NCBI GenBank assembly: GCA_017461445.1
Contig: JAFTXW010000026.1
Location: 1-56,763, forward strand
Origin: Oscillospiraceae bacterium
GTDB lineage: Bacteria > Bacillota > Clostridia > Oscillospirales > Oscillospiraceae
DNA: 56,763 nt
Direction: 5' to 3'
Shown piece by piece: positions 43,329 to 51,100 of this stretch (position 1 is the stretch's first letter; the number at the start of each line of letters is the position of its first letter). The position numbers and the translations under genes were made by a program. The notes under the pieces were generated by a model, which was not told where the DNA came from, searched no databases, and saw only the letters and a list, made by a program, of their open reading frames with translations.

Positions 43329-44035
43329 GCTTCATCCTCCTCGTCCTTGATGGGGAACAGAGCCGCGCAGATACCGGCTGCCGCCACCGTGCATACCACA
43401 ATGGAAATGCCTGCAGACACTTCCTTCAGTCCCGGCACATAAGTAAACAGGCAGCTGAACACCAGTGCCAGCACCACGGCAGCCAGAACAGGCCGATCTT
43501 CCTTGGCAGGGGGCACCACAATGGCGATAAACATGCCGTAGAGCATGACTCCCAGTGCCGCCCGGATATCCTGCGGTAACGCAGACCCAGCCAGCGCGCC
43601 AAAAAGGGTGCCGCCGGTCCAGCCAATCAGGGGCAGGGTTCCGAGACCCAGCATAAAGGGCAGCGTCAGCGGCTCCTTCCGGGCCATAGCCAAGGCGAAA
43701 ATCTCGTCGGTATTGAAAAAAGCAATGATCAGCCGGGGCAAAAAGCCAATTTTCTCCCCCATCCGCTGGGAAAGGGCCAGGCTCATAAGGGCATAGCGGC
43801 TGTTGATGACCAACTGGGTCAGCACCATTTCCCACAATGTTGCCGCCGCCACGATCAATGTCAGGCCCGCAAACTGGCCCGCGCTGGTCAGGTTGGTTAT
43901 GGAGATCAGGGCCGCGTCCAAAGCCTTGATGCCCTGGGCCGCCGCCATGGCACCGAAGCCAAAGCTGACGGAGAAATAGCCCAGGCCCACGGGCAGGCCT
44001 GTATGGACACCGTTTTTATATTCGTTCCAAGTCAC
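43325..44035 (-). CDS. azlC: AzlC-family amino-acid exporter subunit
   Basis: The 236-residue membrane protein has the AzlC signature GLPVGLGYFSVSFGFGAMAAAQG, TNLTSAGQFAGL, INSRYALMSLALSQR and FNTDEIFALA. It starts with GTG at 44035 and a weak ribosome binding site, 11 bp after the cysteine desulfidase-like gene, so translation probably depends on it. Known AzlCD pairs export leucine, isoleucine or valine; the neighbourhood suggests a sulfur amino acid or a deamination product could be the substrate here (inference). Confidence 0.92.
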   Translation of the reverse strand: MTWNEYKNGVHTGLPVGLGYFSVSFGFGAMAAAQGIKALDAALISITNLTSAGQFAGLTLIVAAATLWEMVLTQLVINSRYALMSLALSQRMGEKIGFLPRLIIAFFNTDEIFALAMARKEPLTLPFMLGLGTLPLIGWTGGTLFGALAGSALPQDIRAALGVMLYGMFIAIVVPPAKEDRPVLAAVVLALVFSCLFTYVPGLKEVSAGISIVVCTVAAAGICAALFPIKDEEDEA

Positions 44036-44046
44036 TTAAAATCATC

Positions 44047-45324
44047 TCAATTGTTCATCATAATTTCCAGGATGGTGCGGTCGGTCTCCCGCATACCTTC
44101 CCGGGCCAGGCGGCCCACATTGTACACCGTGTTGTCCACACCCTTGGTGACGATGCCGTCGCCCCCATAGAACTGCTGGTGTTCCAGATACATGTGATAG
44201 CCCAGAATGCCCGCGTCCACCGCCGCCGCGATCTTGGCGGCACAGGAGGGCTTAGCACCGTCGCAGATGGTGCCGGAGAGAATGGCGATGGCGTTGACCA
44301 CTGTGTGGGCGATGGCATTGAGGCCGCCGCCCTGGAGGTAGGCAATGCCCGCGCCTGCACCGCAGCCCGCGCTGATGGCACCGCAGTAGGCAGAAAGGCG
44401 GCCAATGCCCGCCTTCTGGTGGATGGTCACCAGATCACTGAGGGCCACGGCCCGGATCAGCTGTTCTTCCGATGCACCCATTTCCCAGGCATAGACCACC
44501 ACGGGAACGCTGGCGGTGATGCCCTGGTTGCCGCTGCCCGACACGATAATGACAGGCTTCTCGCAGCCGCTCATACGGGCATCGGAGCCTGCCGCCGCCC
44601 AGGCGCAAGCCTTCTTCTCCATGGAGCCGCCCTGACGGGCCAGGATGACACTGCCAATATTGGCACCCCAATTTCCATCCAGGCCTTCCTTGGCGATCTC
44701 CATGTTGCATTCGATCTGCCGTCCTACGCATTCCCGGACATCCTTGATGTCCAGCGCGTCCGCAAACTCCACGATTTTTTCCACCGTCAGACAGGACTTG
44801 TCCGTCAGGTGATCCTCGGAGGATTCAGAAATGGGCAGCTGAAGCAGAATTTCGTCATTCTTCTGAATCAGCACGATATTGGTATGGTGGTTAATGATCC
44901 GCAGGCGGACGGTATCCTCCCCCGCGCTGACCGTCAGGTCGATGTCGAATACCAGCTCAGAATCGGAAGGACAAATCTCCATGTCCACCGTTTCCATATA
45001 TTCCTTGATGGCAGGATGCTGCTCTTTGGGGATGGCACTGATGACCTGCAGCTCCTTGTCCGCGTCACCCGCCACGATACCTGCACAAACCGCCGCCTCC
45101 ATACCATGAAGGCCGCCTGTATTGGGCACCACTACGCTTTTTACATTTTTAATTATATTGCCGCTGACCGCCAGCCGGATTTTATCCGGAAGAACGCCCA
45201 AAATCTGCCGTGCCTTTGCGCCTGCCAGGGACAATGCAATGGGCTCGGTGCAGCCCATTGCGGGCCGCAGCTCCTCAAAGAGGATGTTCACATATTGCTG
45301 ATACAGGTGGTCGCCTTTTTTCAT
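44047..45324 (-). CDS. L-cysteine desulfidase-like protein (CyuA/YhaM, UPF0597)
   Basis: This 425-residue cytoplasmic protein belongs to the UPF0597 family related to the serine dehydratase alpha chain and to CdsB/CyuA. Conserved blocks: RPAMGCTEPIALSLAGAKA, VPNTGGLHGMEAAVCAGIVAG, GSGNQGITASVPVVVYAW, YCGAISAGCGAGAGIAYL, LSGTICDGAKPSCAAKIAAAVDAG. The cysteines in these blocks (MGC, SAGC, ICDG, PSC) are the expected iron-sulfur cluster and active-site positions. Reported members break L-cysteine to pyruvate, ammonia and sulfide. ATG 45324 follows AAAAGGAG. azlC/azlD follow closely and an ATC hydrolase lies upstream. Confidence 0.88.
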   Translation of the reverse strand: MKKGDHLYQQYVNILFEELRPAMGCTEPIALSLAGAKARQILGVLPDKIRLAVSGNIIKNVKSVVVPNTGGLHGMEAAVCAGIVAGDADKELQVISAIPKEQHPAIKEYMETVDMEICPSDSELVFDIDLTVSAGEDTVRLRIINHHTNIVLIQKNDEILLQLPISESSEDHLTDKSCLTVEKIVEFADALDIKDVRECVGRQIECNMEIAKEGLDGNWGANIGSVILARQGGSMEKKACAWAAAGSDARMSGCEKPVIIVSGSGNQGITASVPVVVYAWEMGASEEQLIRAVALSDLVTIHQKAGIGRLSAYCGAISAGCGAGAGIAYLQGGGLNAIAHTVVNAIAILSGTICDGAKPSCAAKIAAAVDAGILGYHMYLEHQQFYGGDGIVTKGVDNTVYNVGRLAREGMRETDRTILEIMMNN

Positions 45325-45357
45325 GGTGCCACTCCTTTTCTGTTTGTTCATTGCTTG

Positions 45358-45385
45358 ATTATAGCACATTTTGTCATAAAATCAA
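45358..45385 (-). promoter_or_regulatory. Promoter of the desulfidase-like/azl unit
   Basis: On the minus strand TTGATT (45385-45380), a 16-bp spacer and TATAAT (45363-45358), 33 bp before the ATG at 45324. Confidence 0.72.
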
Positions 45386-45425
45386 CCACCGAAAGACAAA
45401 TATACGCAGCCCGCACACAAGAAAT

Positions 45426-45446
45426 GGGAGGGCCGCTGACCCTCCC
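45426..45446 (-). terminator. Hairpin after the ATC hydrolase gene
   Basis: GGGAGGG (45426-45432) pairs with CCCTCCC (45440-45446). On the minus strand it is followed by ATTTCTTG, a weak terminator for the hydrolase gene. Its arms look like those of the element at 36903-37042. Confidence 0.6.
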
Positions 45447-45458
45447 CATATGTCCATG

Positions 45459-45953
45459 TTATTTCTTATGGTACCGCAGGGAGCACACATCGTCGCCCTT
45501 AGCGATGCACTTGGACAGATCCAGCACAGCGTTGTAGCACTCGCCGATGCCGTGGTCGCCGCACATGGCGATGTCGCAGAGGGTGGCGATCTCCTCGTCA
45601 GTGCAGCCCGCCTTCTGCCAGGCCTTCACCAGAGGGCAGTAGTGGAAGTCGATGGACAGCTTATCGTCGGTGCTTTCCAGCACATCCATTTCAAACACCA
45701 GCTGGGCGGGCTTGGTAAAGAGGGTCTTGCGCAGGCCCTTCAGGCTGTCGGTGCCGCCCTTCTTCACCAGATCCGCACCCTGGCTCAGTCCGCAGCGGCG
45801 GATGGCGGGATATCCGAATTCCTTCCAGTCCAGGCCCCGCTTGCCGGCCTCGTCGCACAGAAGGTACAGCCAGTGGGCCCGGTGCTCCAGCTGGGCACGG
45901 ATGGCCTGTAACAGGCCGTTTTTGTACTTGGGTTCATTTTTCACGATACTCAC
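45459..45953 (-). CDS. ATC hydrolase-family protein (PF14196)
   Basis: The 164-residue protein matches the L-2-amino-thiazoline-4-carboxylate (ATC) hydrolase family, whose founding member opens ATC towards L-cysteine. Seen are FHYCPLVKAWQKAGCTDEEIATLCDIAMCGDHGIG and conserved cysteines and histidines (HYC, LC, MCGDH, LSKC). It has no signal peptide. GTG start at 45953 with GGAGG 7 nt upstream; the start overlaps the preceding gene by 4 bp. Many clostridial members have unknown substrates, so the cysteine link rests partly on its neighbour, the CyuA-like desulfidase. Confidence 0.8.
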   Translation of the reverse strand: MSIVKNEPKYKNGLLQAIRAQLEHRAHWLYLLCDEAGKRGLDWKEFGYPAIRRCGLSQGADLVKKGGTDSLKGLRKTLFTKPAQLVFEMDVLESTDDKLSIDFHYCPLVKAWQKAGCTDEEIATLCDIAMCGDHGIGECYNAVLDLSKCIAKGDDVCSLRYHKK

Positions 45954-46318
45954 GGATTTTCCTCCTCTATTCCCTGGTATTCCAGCAATTCCATTACCTT
46001 TTGCCCACGCTCTGTCAGGGCCATGCTTCCCCGGATAGGGTATGCCTTGTAGGCCCCGTCGTCGAAGCCCTTCAGGGGCTTGTCAAAATCCAGGGAGATC
46101 AGCCCCTTCTTTTCCAGACATTGGAGCAGCAGGCTGTATTCCTCTTTCTTTTCCTCCCCGGCTTCCAGATACACGGGCGTCAGGTCGCCCATGCTCCGGG
46201 CCACCGGCAGAAAGGCCACCTGGGCAAGCTCGTTCAGGAAATCCATTTCCAATTGAGTCAGCACCAGCTCCCGGGCACAGCCGGAGCAGGAGCCACAGTT
46301 TCCATTGCAGTTCGGCAT
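45950..46318 (-). CDS. Small cysteine-rich protein of unknown function
   Basis: The 122-residue protein starts with a cysteine cluster (CNGNCGSCSGC, residues 3-13) that could hold a zinc or iron-sulfur centre. A winged-helix-like remainder follows: TQLEMDFLNELAQVAFLP, LLLQCLEKKGLISLDF and MALTERGQKVMELLEYQG, the last resembling a DNA-binding wing. It may be a metal- or redox-sensing regulator; I do not recognise the family. I start it at ATG 46318 (GAGG 9 nt upstream); an ATG two codons earlier is too close to that site. It overlaps the ATC hydrolase gene. Confidence 0.75.
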   Translation of the reverse strand: MPNCNGNCGSCSGCARELVLTQLEMDFLNELAQVAFLPVARSMGDLTPVYLEAGEEKKEEYSLLLQCLEKKGLISLDFDKPLKGFDDGAYKAYPIRGSMALTERGQKVMELLEYQGIEEENP

Positions 46319-46382
46319 CGTCATTCACCTCATTTTCTGCATCATAGCAGGTTTGCCCTTTTTTGTCAAGCTGCCTATGCGC

Positions 46383-46411
46383 TTGCATAATCCATCAAAA
46401 TAGAGTATACT
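46383..46411 (+). promoter_or_regulatory. Sigma-A promoter of trxA
   Basis: TTGCAT (46383-46388), a 17-bp spacer and TATACT (46406-46411), 33 bp before the trxA ATG. Confidence 0.8.
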
Positions 46412-46444
46412 GAAAACAGAAAAACATGCAAAGGAGAAATAACT

Positions 46445-46756
46445 ATGTCCTATGTAAATATCACCAAGGCCAACTATGACGAACTGGTAAAAAACAGTGA
46501 AAAGACCGTCCTGCTGGACTTCTGGGCCCCCTGGTGCGGCCCCTGCCGGATGGTCGCCCCCATTGTGGAGGAGATCGCCGAAGAGCGGGAGGATATCCTG
46601 CTGGGTAAGGTAAACGTGGACGAGGAAATGGAGCTTGCCATGCAGTTCGGTGTCGCCAGCATCCCCACCCTGGTGGTCATAAAGAACGGTCAGCCCACCG
46701 CCCAGGCCGTAGGCTACCGCCCCAAGGCAGATATCGAAAAGCTGCTGGACAAATAA
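46445..46756 (+). CDS. trxA: Thioredoxin
   Basis: This 103-residue cytoplasmic thioredoxin reduces protein disulfides. It has the active site FWAPWCGPCRMVAPIVEE, the buried-aspartate region KVNVDEEMELAMQFGV, and the cis-proline loop ASIPTLVVIKNGQ. Length is typical. ATG 46445 follows AAGGAG. It stands alone; no thioredoxin reductase is in the window. The DNA just after its stop is the TGCAGAATGCA-type inverted repeat. Confidence 0.96.
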   Translation: MSYVNITKANYDELVKNSEKTVLLDFWAPWCGPCRMVAPIVEEIAEEREDILLGKVNVDEEMELAMQFGVASIPTLVVIKNGQPTAQAVGYRPKADIEKLLDK

Positions 46757-46757
46757 A

Positions 46758-46832
46758 TGCAGAATGCAGAGTGCAAAGTGCAGAATGATGGCATCCGCCA
46801 TTCTGCATTCAGCATTCTGCATTTTGCATTCA
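46758..46832. repeat. TGCAGAATGCA-type inverted repeat
   Basis: Short direct units (TGCAGAATGCAGAGTGCA, AGTGCAGAATG) are followed after about 11 bp by their complements (CATTCTGCATTCAGCATTC, TGCATTTTGCATTCA), so the whole can fold into a long imperfect hairpin. It lies between convergent trxA and the XRE gene and may end both transcripts. A shorter copy is at 17698-17720. Confidence 0.7.
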
Positions 46833-46839
46833 GAAATTT

Positions 46840-47622
46840 TTATGGGTGTTCCTTGATAGCAACCACTTCCCACTCCCCCGCCGCGTTCTTTTCCAGATAC
46901 CAAAGCGAAGGAATGCGCCAACTGCCGCAAATCGTCTCGCCGTTTTCATCATAGGCTTCCTGGGAGTAATAGACCCACATGGTGCCATCAGTAAGGCGAA
47001 AATCCGCCGACCACAATTCCAGGGTGTGGCTTTCCGATACGGCTCCCCGCTCCGCCTCGGTTGCATAGCGGGAAAGCTTCCCGAATTTTTCTTCTTTCTC
47101 CTCATAGGGTGTGGAAATATCACAGAATGCCTTCTCCGCCTCCGCCAGTACCTCCTTAGCGATGACCCGGTCCTCTGGGGTGCCGATATAGGCCAGCTGG
47201 CTGATCTCCCCGGTGGTAAAATAGCTGGGCCACCAAACCTTTGCCACCCGCCAAACCGGGAAATAGTGAAGGCCGATGACGATCCCCACCGCTGCCGCAG
47301 CGATCATCAGCCCGGCGATCCATTTCAACATACGCTTTTGGTACTGAGCCTTGGATAGATTGGCTGTTTCCGCATAGGTCTCCTTCACTGCTTCCGCCGC
47401 CACCGGCTCCTGGGAAACGCGGCACTGCATCACTTCCAGGACGCTGATGCTCAGCACCTGGGCAATATCCTCCAGCTTGCTTACCTCCGGCAGGCATTTC
47501 CCCCGCTCCCATTTGCTGACGGCCGCAGTGGACACATGGAGCACCTCCGCAAATTCCGTCTGGGTCATATTTTTGTTTTTTCTCTGTTCAGAAAGGAACG
47601 GCCCAAATTCTTCGGGACGCAT
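46840..47622 (-). CDS. XRE-family regulator with membrane anchor
   Basis: This 260-residue protein has an N-terminal helix-turn-helix of the XRE type (TQTEFAEVLHVSTAAVSKWERG, about residues 20-45), a central hydrophobic helix (MLKWIAGLMIAAAAVGIVIGL, about 105-125) and an extracytoplasmic C-terminal domain ending in YLEKNAAGEWEVVAIKEHP, which resembles NTF2-like or DUF4829-type folds. It could couple an outside signal to transcription. ATG 47622 is chosen for GGAGG 8 nt upstream; an ATG two codons earlier overlaps that site. The gene after the terminator on the same strand is a DtxR regulator. Confidence 0.85.
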   Translation of the reverse strand: MRPEEFGPFLSEQRKNKNMTQTEFAEVLHVSTAAVSKWERGKCLPEVSKLEDIAQVLSISVLEVMQCRVSQEPVAAEAVKETYAETANLSKAQYQKRMLKWIAGLMIAAAAVGIVIGLHYFPVWRVAKVWWPSYFTTGEISQLAYIGTPEDRVIAKEVLAEAEKAFCDISTPYEEKEEKFGKLSRYATEAERGAVSESHTLELWSADFRLTDGTMWVYYSQEAYDENGETICGSWRIPSLWYLEKNAAGEWEVVAIKEHP

Positions 47623-47701
47623 ACCCATCACCTCCTGCTGCCAATGTATCAAATGGGGCCAAAAAAGTAAAACGACCTGTGGTTGAATCGGCGAATTTAA
47701 C

Positions 47702-47735
47702 AAAAAAACACCGCAGAACCCGGTTCTGCGGTGTT
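47702..47735 (-). terminator. Terminator of the DtxR-family gene
   Basis: AACACCGCAGAACC and its complement form a long stem, followed on the minus strand by TTTTTTTG (47708-47702). It starts 7 bp after the regulator's stop codon. Confidence 0.9.
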
Positions 47736-47741
47736 TTGTCG

Positions 47742-48110
47742 TTACAGAATATTGGCCGCAAACTTTTTCAGGGCCTCAAAGGATTCGTCGCTGATAGAAT
47801 GCTCCAGCTTGCAGGCATCGGCGGCAGCGGTCTCCTCCGTGACACCGATGTGGATCAGCAGCTTGGTCAGAATGGTATGCCGCTCATAGATTTTCCGGGC
47901 GATCTCGTGCCCCTTCTCCGTCAGCGTGATGGAGCCGTCCGTGTCCACGGTAATATAGTCGCCGGTGCGCAGGATGCCCATGGCCCGGGACACACTGGGC
48001 TTGGAATATCCCAGATATTCGCTGACATCGATGGAGCGGACAAAGCCTGTCTTTTCATGCAGCACATAGATGGCTTCCAGATACATTTCGCCGGATTCGT
48101 GGACACTCAT
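47742..48110 (-). CDS. DtxR/MntR-family metal-dependent regulator
   Basis: The 122-residue regulator has an N-terminal winged helix (SGEMYLEAIYVLHEK, SEYLGYSKPSVSRAMGILRTGDYI, ITLTEKGHEIARKIYERH) and a dimerisation domain with metal-ligand candidates: a glutamate in the first helix, H in ERHTIL, and the CKLEH sequence (Cys/Glu/His). It is short, without an SH3-like domain, like MntR. It probably senses Mn2+ or Fe2+. ATG 48110 with AAGGAGG. It has its own promoter behind the RND gene; the mntP unit at 42 kb is a possible target but no operator was identified. Confidence 0.9.
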   Translation of the reverse strand: MSVHESGEMYLEAIYVLHEKTGFVRSIDVSEYLGYSKPSVSRAMGILRTGDYITVDTDGSITLTEKGHEIARKIYERHTILTKLLIHIGVTEETAAADACKLEHSISDESFEALKKFAANIL

Positions 48111-48139
48111 GGAGATTCCTCCTTAACGTTGTGAAGTTT

Positions 48140-48168
48140 ATCATAACACAATCCCCGCAGGATTGCAA
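48140..48168 (-). promoter_or_regulatory. Promoter of the DtxR-family gene
   Basis: On the minus strand TTGCAA (48168-48163), a 17-bp spacer and TATGAT (48145-48140), 30 bp before the ATG and just past the RND gene's stop codon. Confidence 0.75.
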
Positions 48169-48171
48169 GGG

Positions 48172-51100
48172 TCAGATATCCAGCAGCTTCAAATCCTCCT
48201 CCCGGACGCTGCGCAGTTCCTTTTTGTTCAGAAGGTCATAAATACAGGGAACCACAAACAGCGTCATCAATGTGGCATAGATCAGGCCGCCGATACAGAC
48301 CACAGCAATGGGCTGCATCAGGGCGGTGCCCGCAGACTTGCGGACAGCCATATCAATAAGACCCAGAACAGTGGTGATGGTGGTCATCAGGATGGGGCGC
48401 ATTCTGGTTCTGCCCGCCTCCAAAATGGCAGCACGCCGCTCCATGCCCTCCATACGCAGCTGGTTGATGTAGTCCACCAGCACAATACCGTTGTTGACGA
48501 TGATACCCACCAGCATAACGAAGCCGATCAGGGACACCACGCTCACCTCCATACCGCACAGCAGCAGAGCGATAAAGCCGCCGGTGAAGGCAAGGGGGAT
48601 GGTGAACATAACGATGAAGGGGGATTTAAGGCTCTGGAACTGGGCCACCATGACCAGGTACACCAGCAGCACACCCAGCAGAAGCATCAACAGAAGCTGC
48701 TCCACAGCCTCCATGATGGTCTCATTCTCGCCAGTAAATTCATAGGTAACGCCCTTGCCCAAATCTGCCCGGGCCATGAGCCGCTCCGCCTCGCTGGTGA
48801 CCCGGGTCACATTGTATCCCGGTGCCAGGGTCGCGGAAACGGAGAGGTACCGCCGCTGGCTGATACGGCTGATGGCATTCAGGCTGGTGGCTTCCCGAAC
48901 CTCCGCCACATCCGTAAGCACGAAAGTGGTCACTTCCCCATCCCGGCCCTCTACCTCGAAGCGATAGTTTTTCAGCCCATCGATATCCAGCGTGGTACCC
49001 TCAGGCCGCTCGATAATCACCTCGGTGGAAGTGCCGTCCAGCTCCAGGGTCATATTGGTGGTGGTATTGGTCAGAGCCGCTGCCAGCTCCATATAGATCT
49101 GGGCCACGGTCATACCCTTCTGCATGGCCTTGTTTCGGTCGATGTCCACATGAAGTGCCGGGGCCGCGTCCTCCAGACCGTCAGATGCCTCGGTAACGCC
49201 CTCCAGGCTGGCAAGCAAATCAGCCGCCTCCCTGGCCGCACTCTGGAGCACCTCCATGTCCTCAGCATAGACCCGCATGGACAGGCCGCTGCCGGTGAGC
49301 ATGCTCATATCCAGCATAGCGGAGCTGGCGGAAACGGTGCAGGGCAGATCCGCGCAGGCATCCTCAATCTCAGTGCCCACAGCCGCACCGGAAGCGGTGT
49401 CGTCCGCCAGGGTAATGTAGACCGTCAGGCTGTATCCCGTGCCGCTGCCGCCGCCCAGCAGAGAGCTTCCGCCGGAATCCATCATGGCACCGATGGTAGC
49501 GATGCCCTCCACAGCTTCGATCCGGGACAGCACCTGGTCGGCAAGGTCCGCCGCATCTTCCATAGAGGAATCCTCCGGCATGGTGACGGAGACGCTGACA
49601 TTGGGCATATCCATCTGCGGCATGAAGATGAAGCCCCTCGAAATACTGGCAACGCCCGTGACGATCAGCAGCAAAAGAGACACTCCCAGCACAATGGCCT
49701 TGTGATCCAGCGACCAGGCAGCCAGCTTTTCATAAACAGCCAGGAATTTATTCATAAGGGTTTCTTTGGTCTGCTTTTCCTTGCGCAGCATACCGGAAGC
49801 CATAGCAGGCACCAGGGTCAGGGAAACGATCAGGCTTGCCATCAGGGCATAGGTCATGGTCAGAGCCAGGTCAGTGAACAGCTGGCGGGTGATACCCTCA
49901 ACAAACACGATGGGCAGGAACACACAGACGGTGGTCAGGGTCGAAGCCGTGACCGCGCCCGCCACCTGCTGGGCACCGGACACGGCGGCCTGGATCACGT
50001 TGGCACCCTTTGCCCGGAGACGGTAGATATTCTCAATAACGACCACGGAGTTGTCCACTAGCATACCCACCGCCACAGCAAGGCCCGACAGAGAGATCAT
50101 ATTGATGGTAACACCGGAGAAGTACATCAGCACGATGGCGAAAACCACGCTGATGGGGATGGAACAAAGGGTAATAAAAGTGGGGCGGATATCCTTCAGG
50201 AACAGGAACAGCACGATCACGGCAAATACCGCGCCCAGCAGCAAACTGCTCAGAATGGAATCCACGATCAGATAGATGTAGTCGCCCTGGTTCATCAAGG
50301 CCACAAACTGCAGCCCAGGATATTCCGCTTCCAGCTCCCGGAACCGGTCGTTGATGTTGTTGGTAGTGGCCGCGGTGGCGTAAGTGCTCTGCTTTTCAAA
50401 GCTCAGCATGATGCCGCTCTGGCTGTTAAGCTTGGCGTAGACCTCGTCCCGGTTGTCGGTGAGCATCACCGCCGCCACGTCCTTTAAGTAGATGGGCTTT
50501 ACCTTCTCCATCCCCAAGTCGAACAACAGCAGGTTTTCCAGGGCCTCCCGCTCGGTGATCTCCTTACCCACCGAAACCATATAGCTGATGCCATCCTGCT
50601 CCACATAGCCCGCGGGCATGGCAAAGTTCTGGGCCGTCAGAATGCCGGACACCATATCCATGGTGATGATCCCATTCAGGTCAGAGGCTTCCAGAGCTTC
50701 CTGTCGGCTGGTTTCCAGCGTCTGCATACCCATTTCCAACTGGGTCAGGGCACTGGTAATGGTGGTGCTGTTGACAGCCAACTCCGTATTGGCGTTTGCC
50801 AATTCCAGAATGCCGGAGGTCTTCTGCTCGCTAAGCAGTGCCTGGGCATCCTCCAGCTGGAGCATACCCGCGTCCAACTGCTCAATGCCATCTTGGATGG
50901 CGATGGTGCCCGCATCGATTTGGGCCATCTGGCCCTCCATTTCCAGGATGGTGTCATCCAGAGAAAACTGGTCAAGCCCCTGCTCCAGCAGATCGCCCAG
51001 CAGAATTTCCAGCCGCTGGCTCAGCTCCTGGAGCATATCCCGGTCGCTTTCCAGCCGCTGCTGGATGTTATCCGCATCCAGGCCATAGTAAGCCAGCTCC

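Noticed and set aside
48163-50061. Long plus-strand open frame opposite the RND gene, rich in His/Gln/Gly
   Set aside because: Composition is that of antisense to a hydrophobic membrane gene; it has no ribosome binding site and no recognisable domain.
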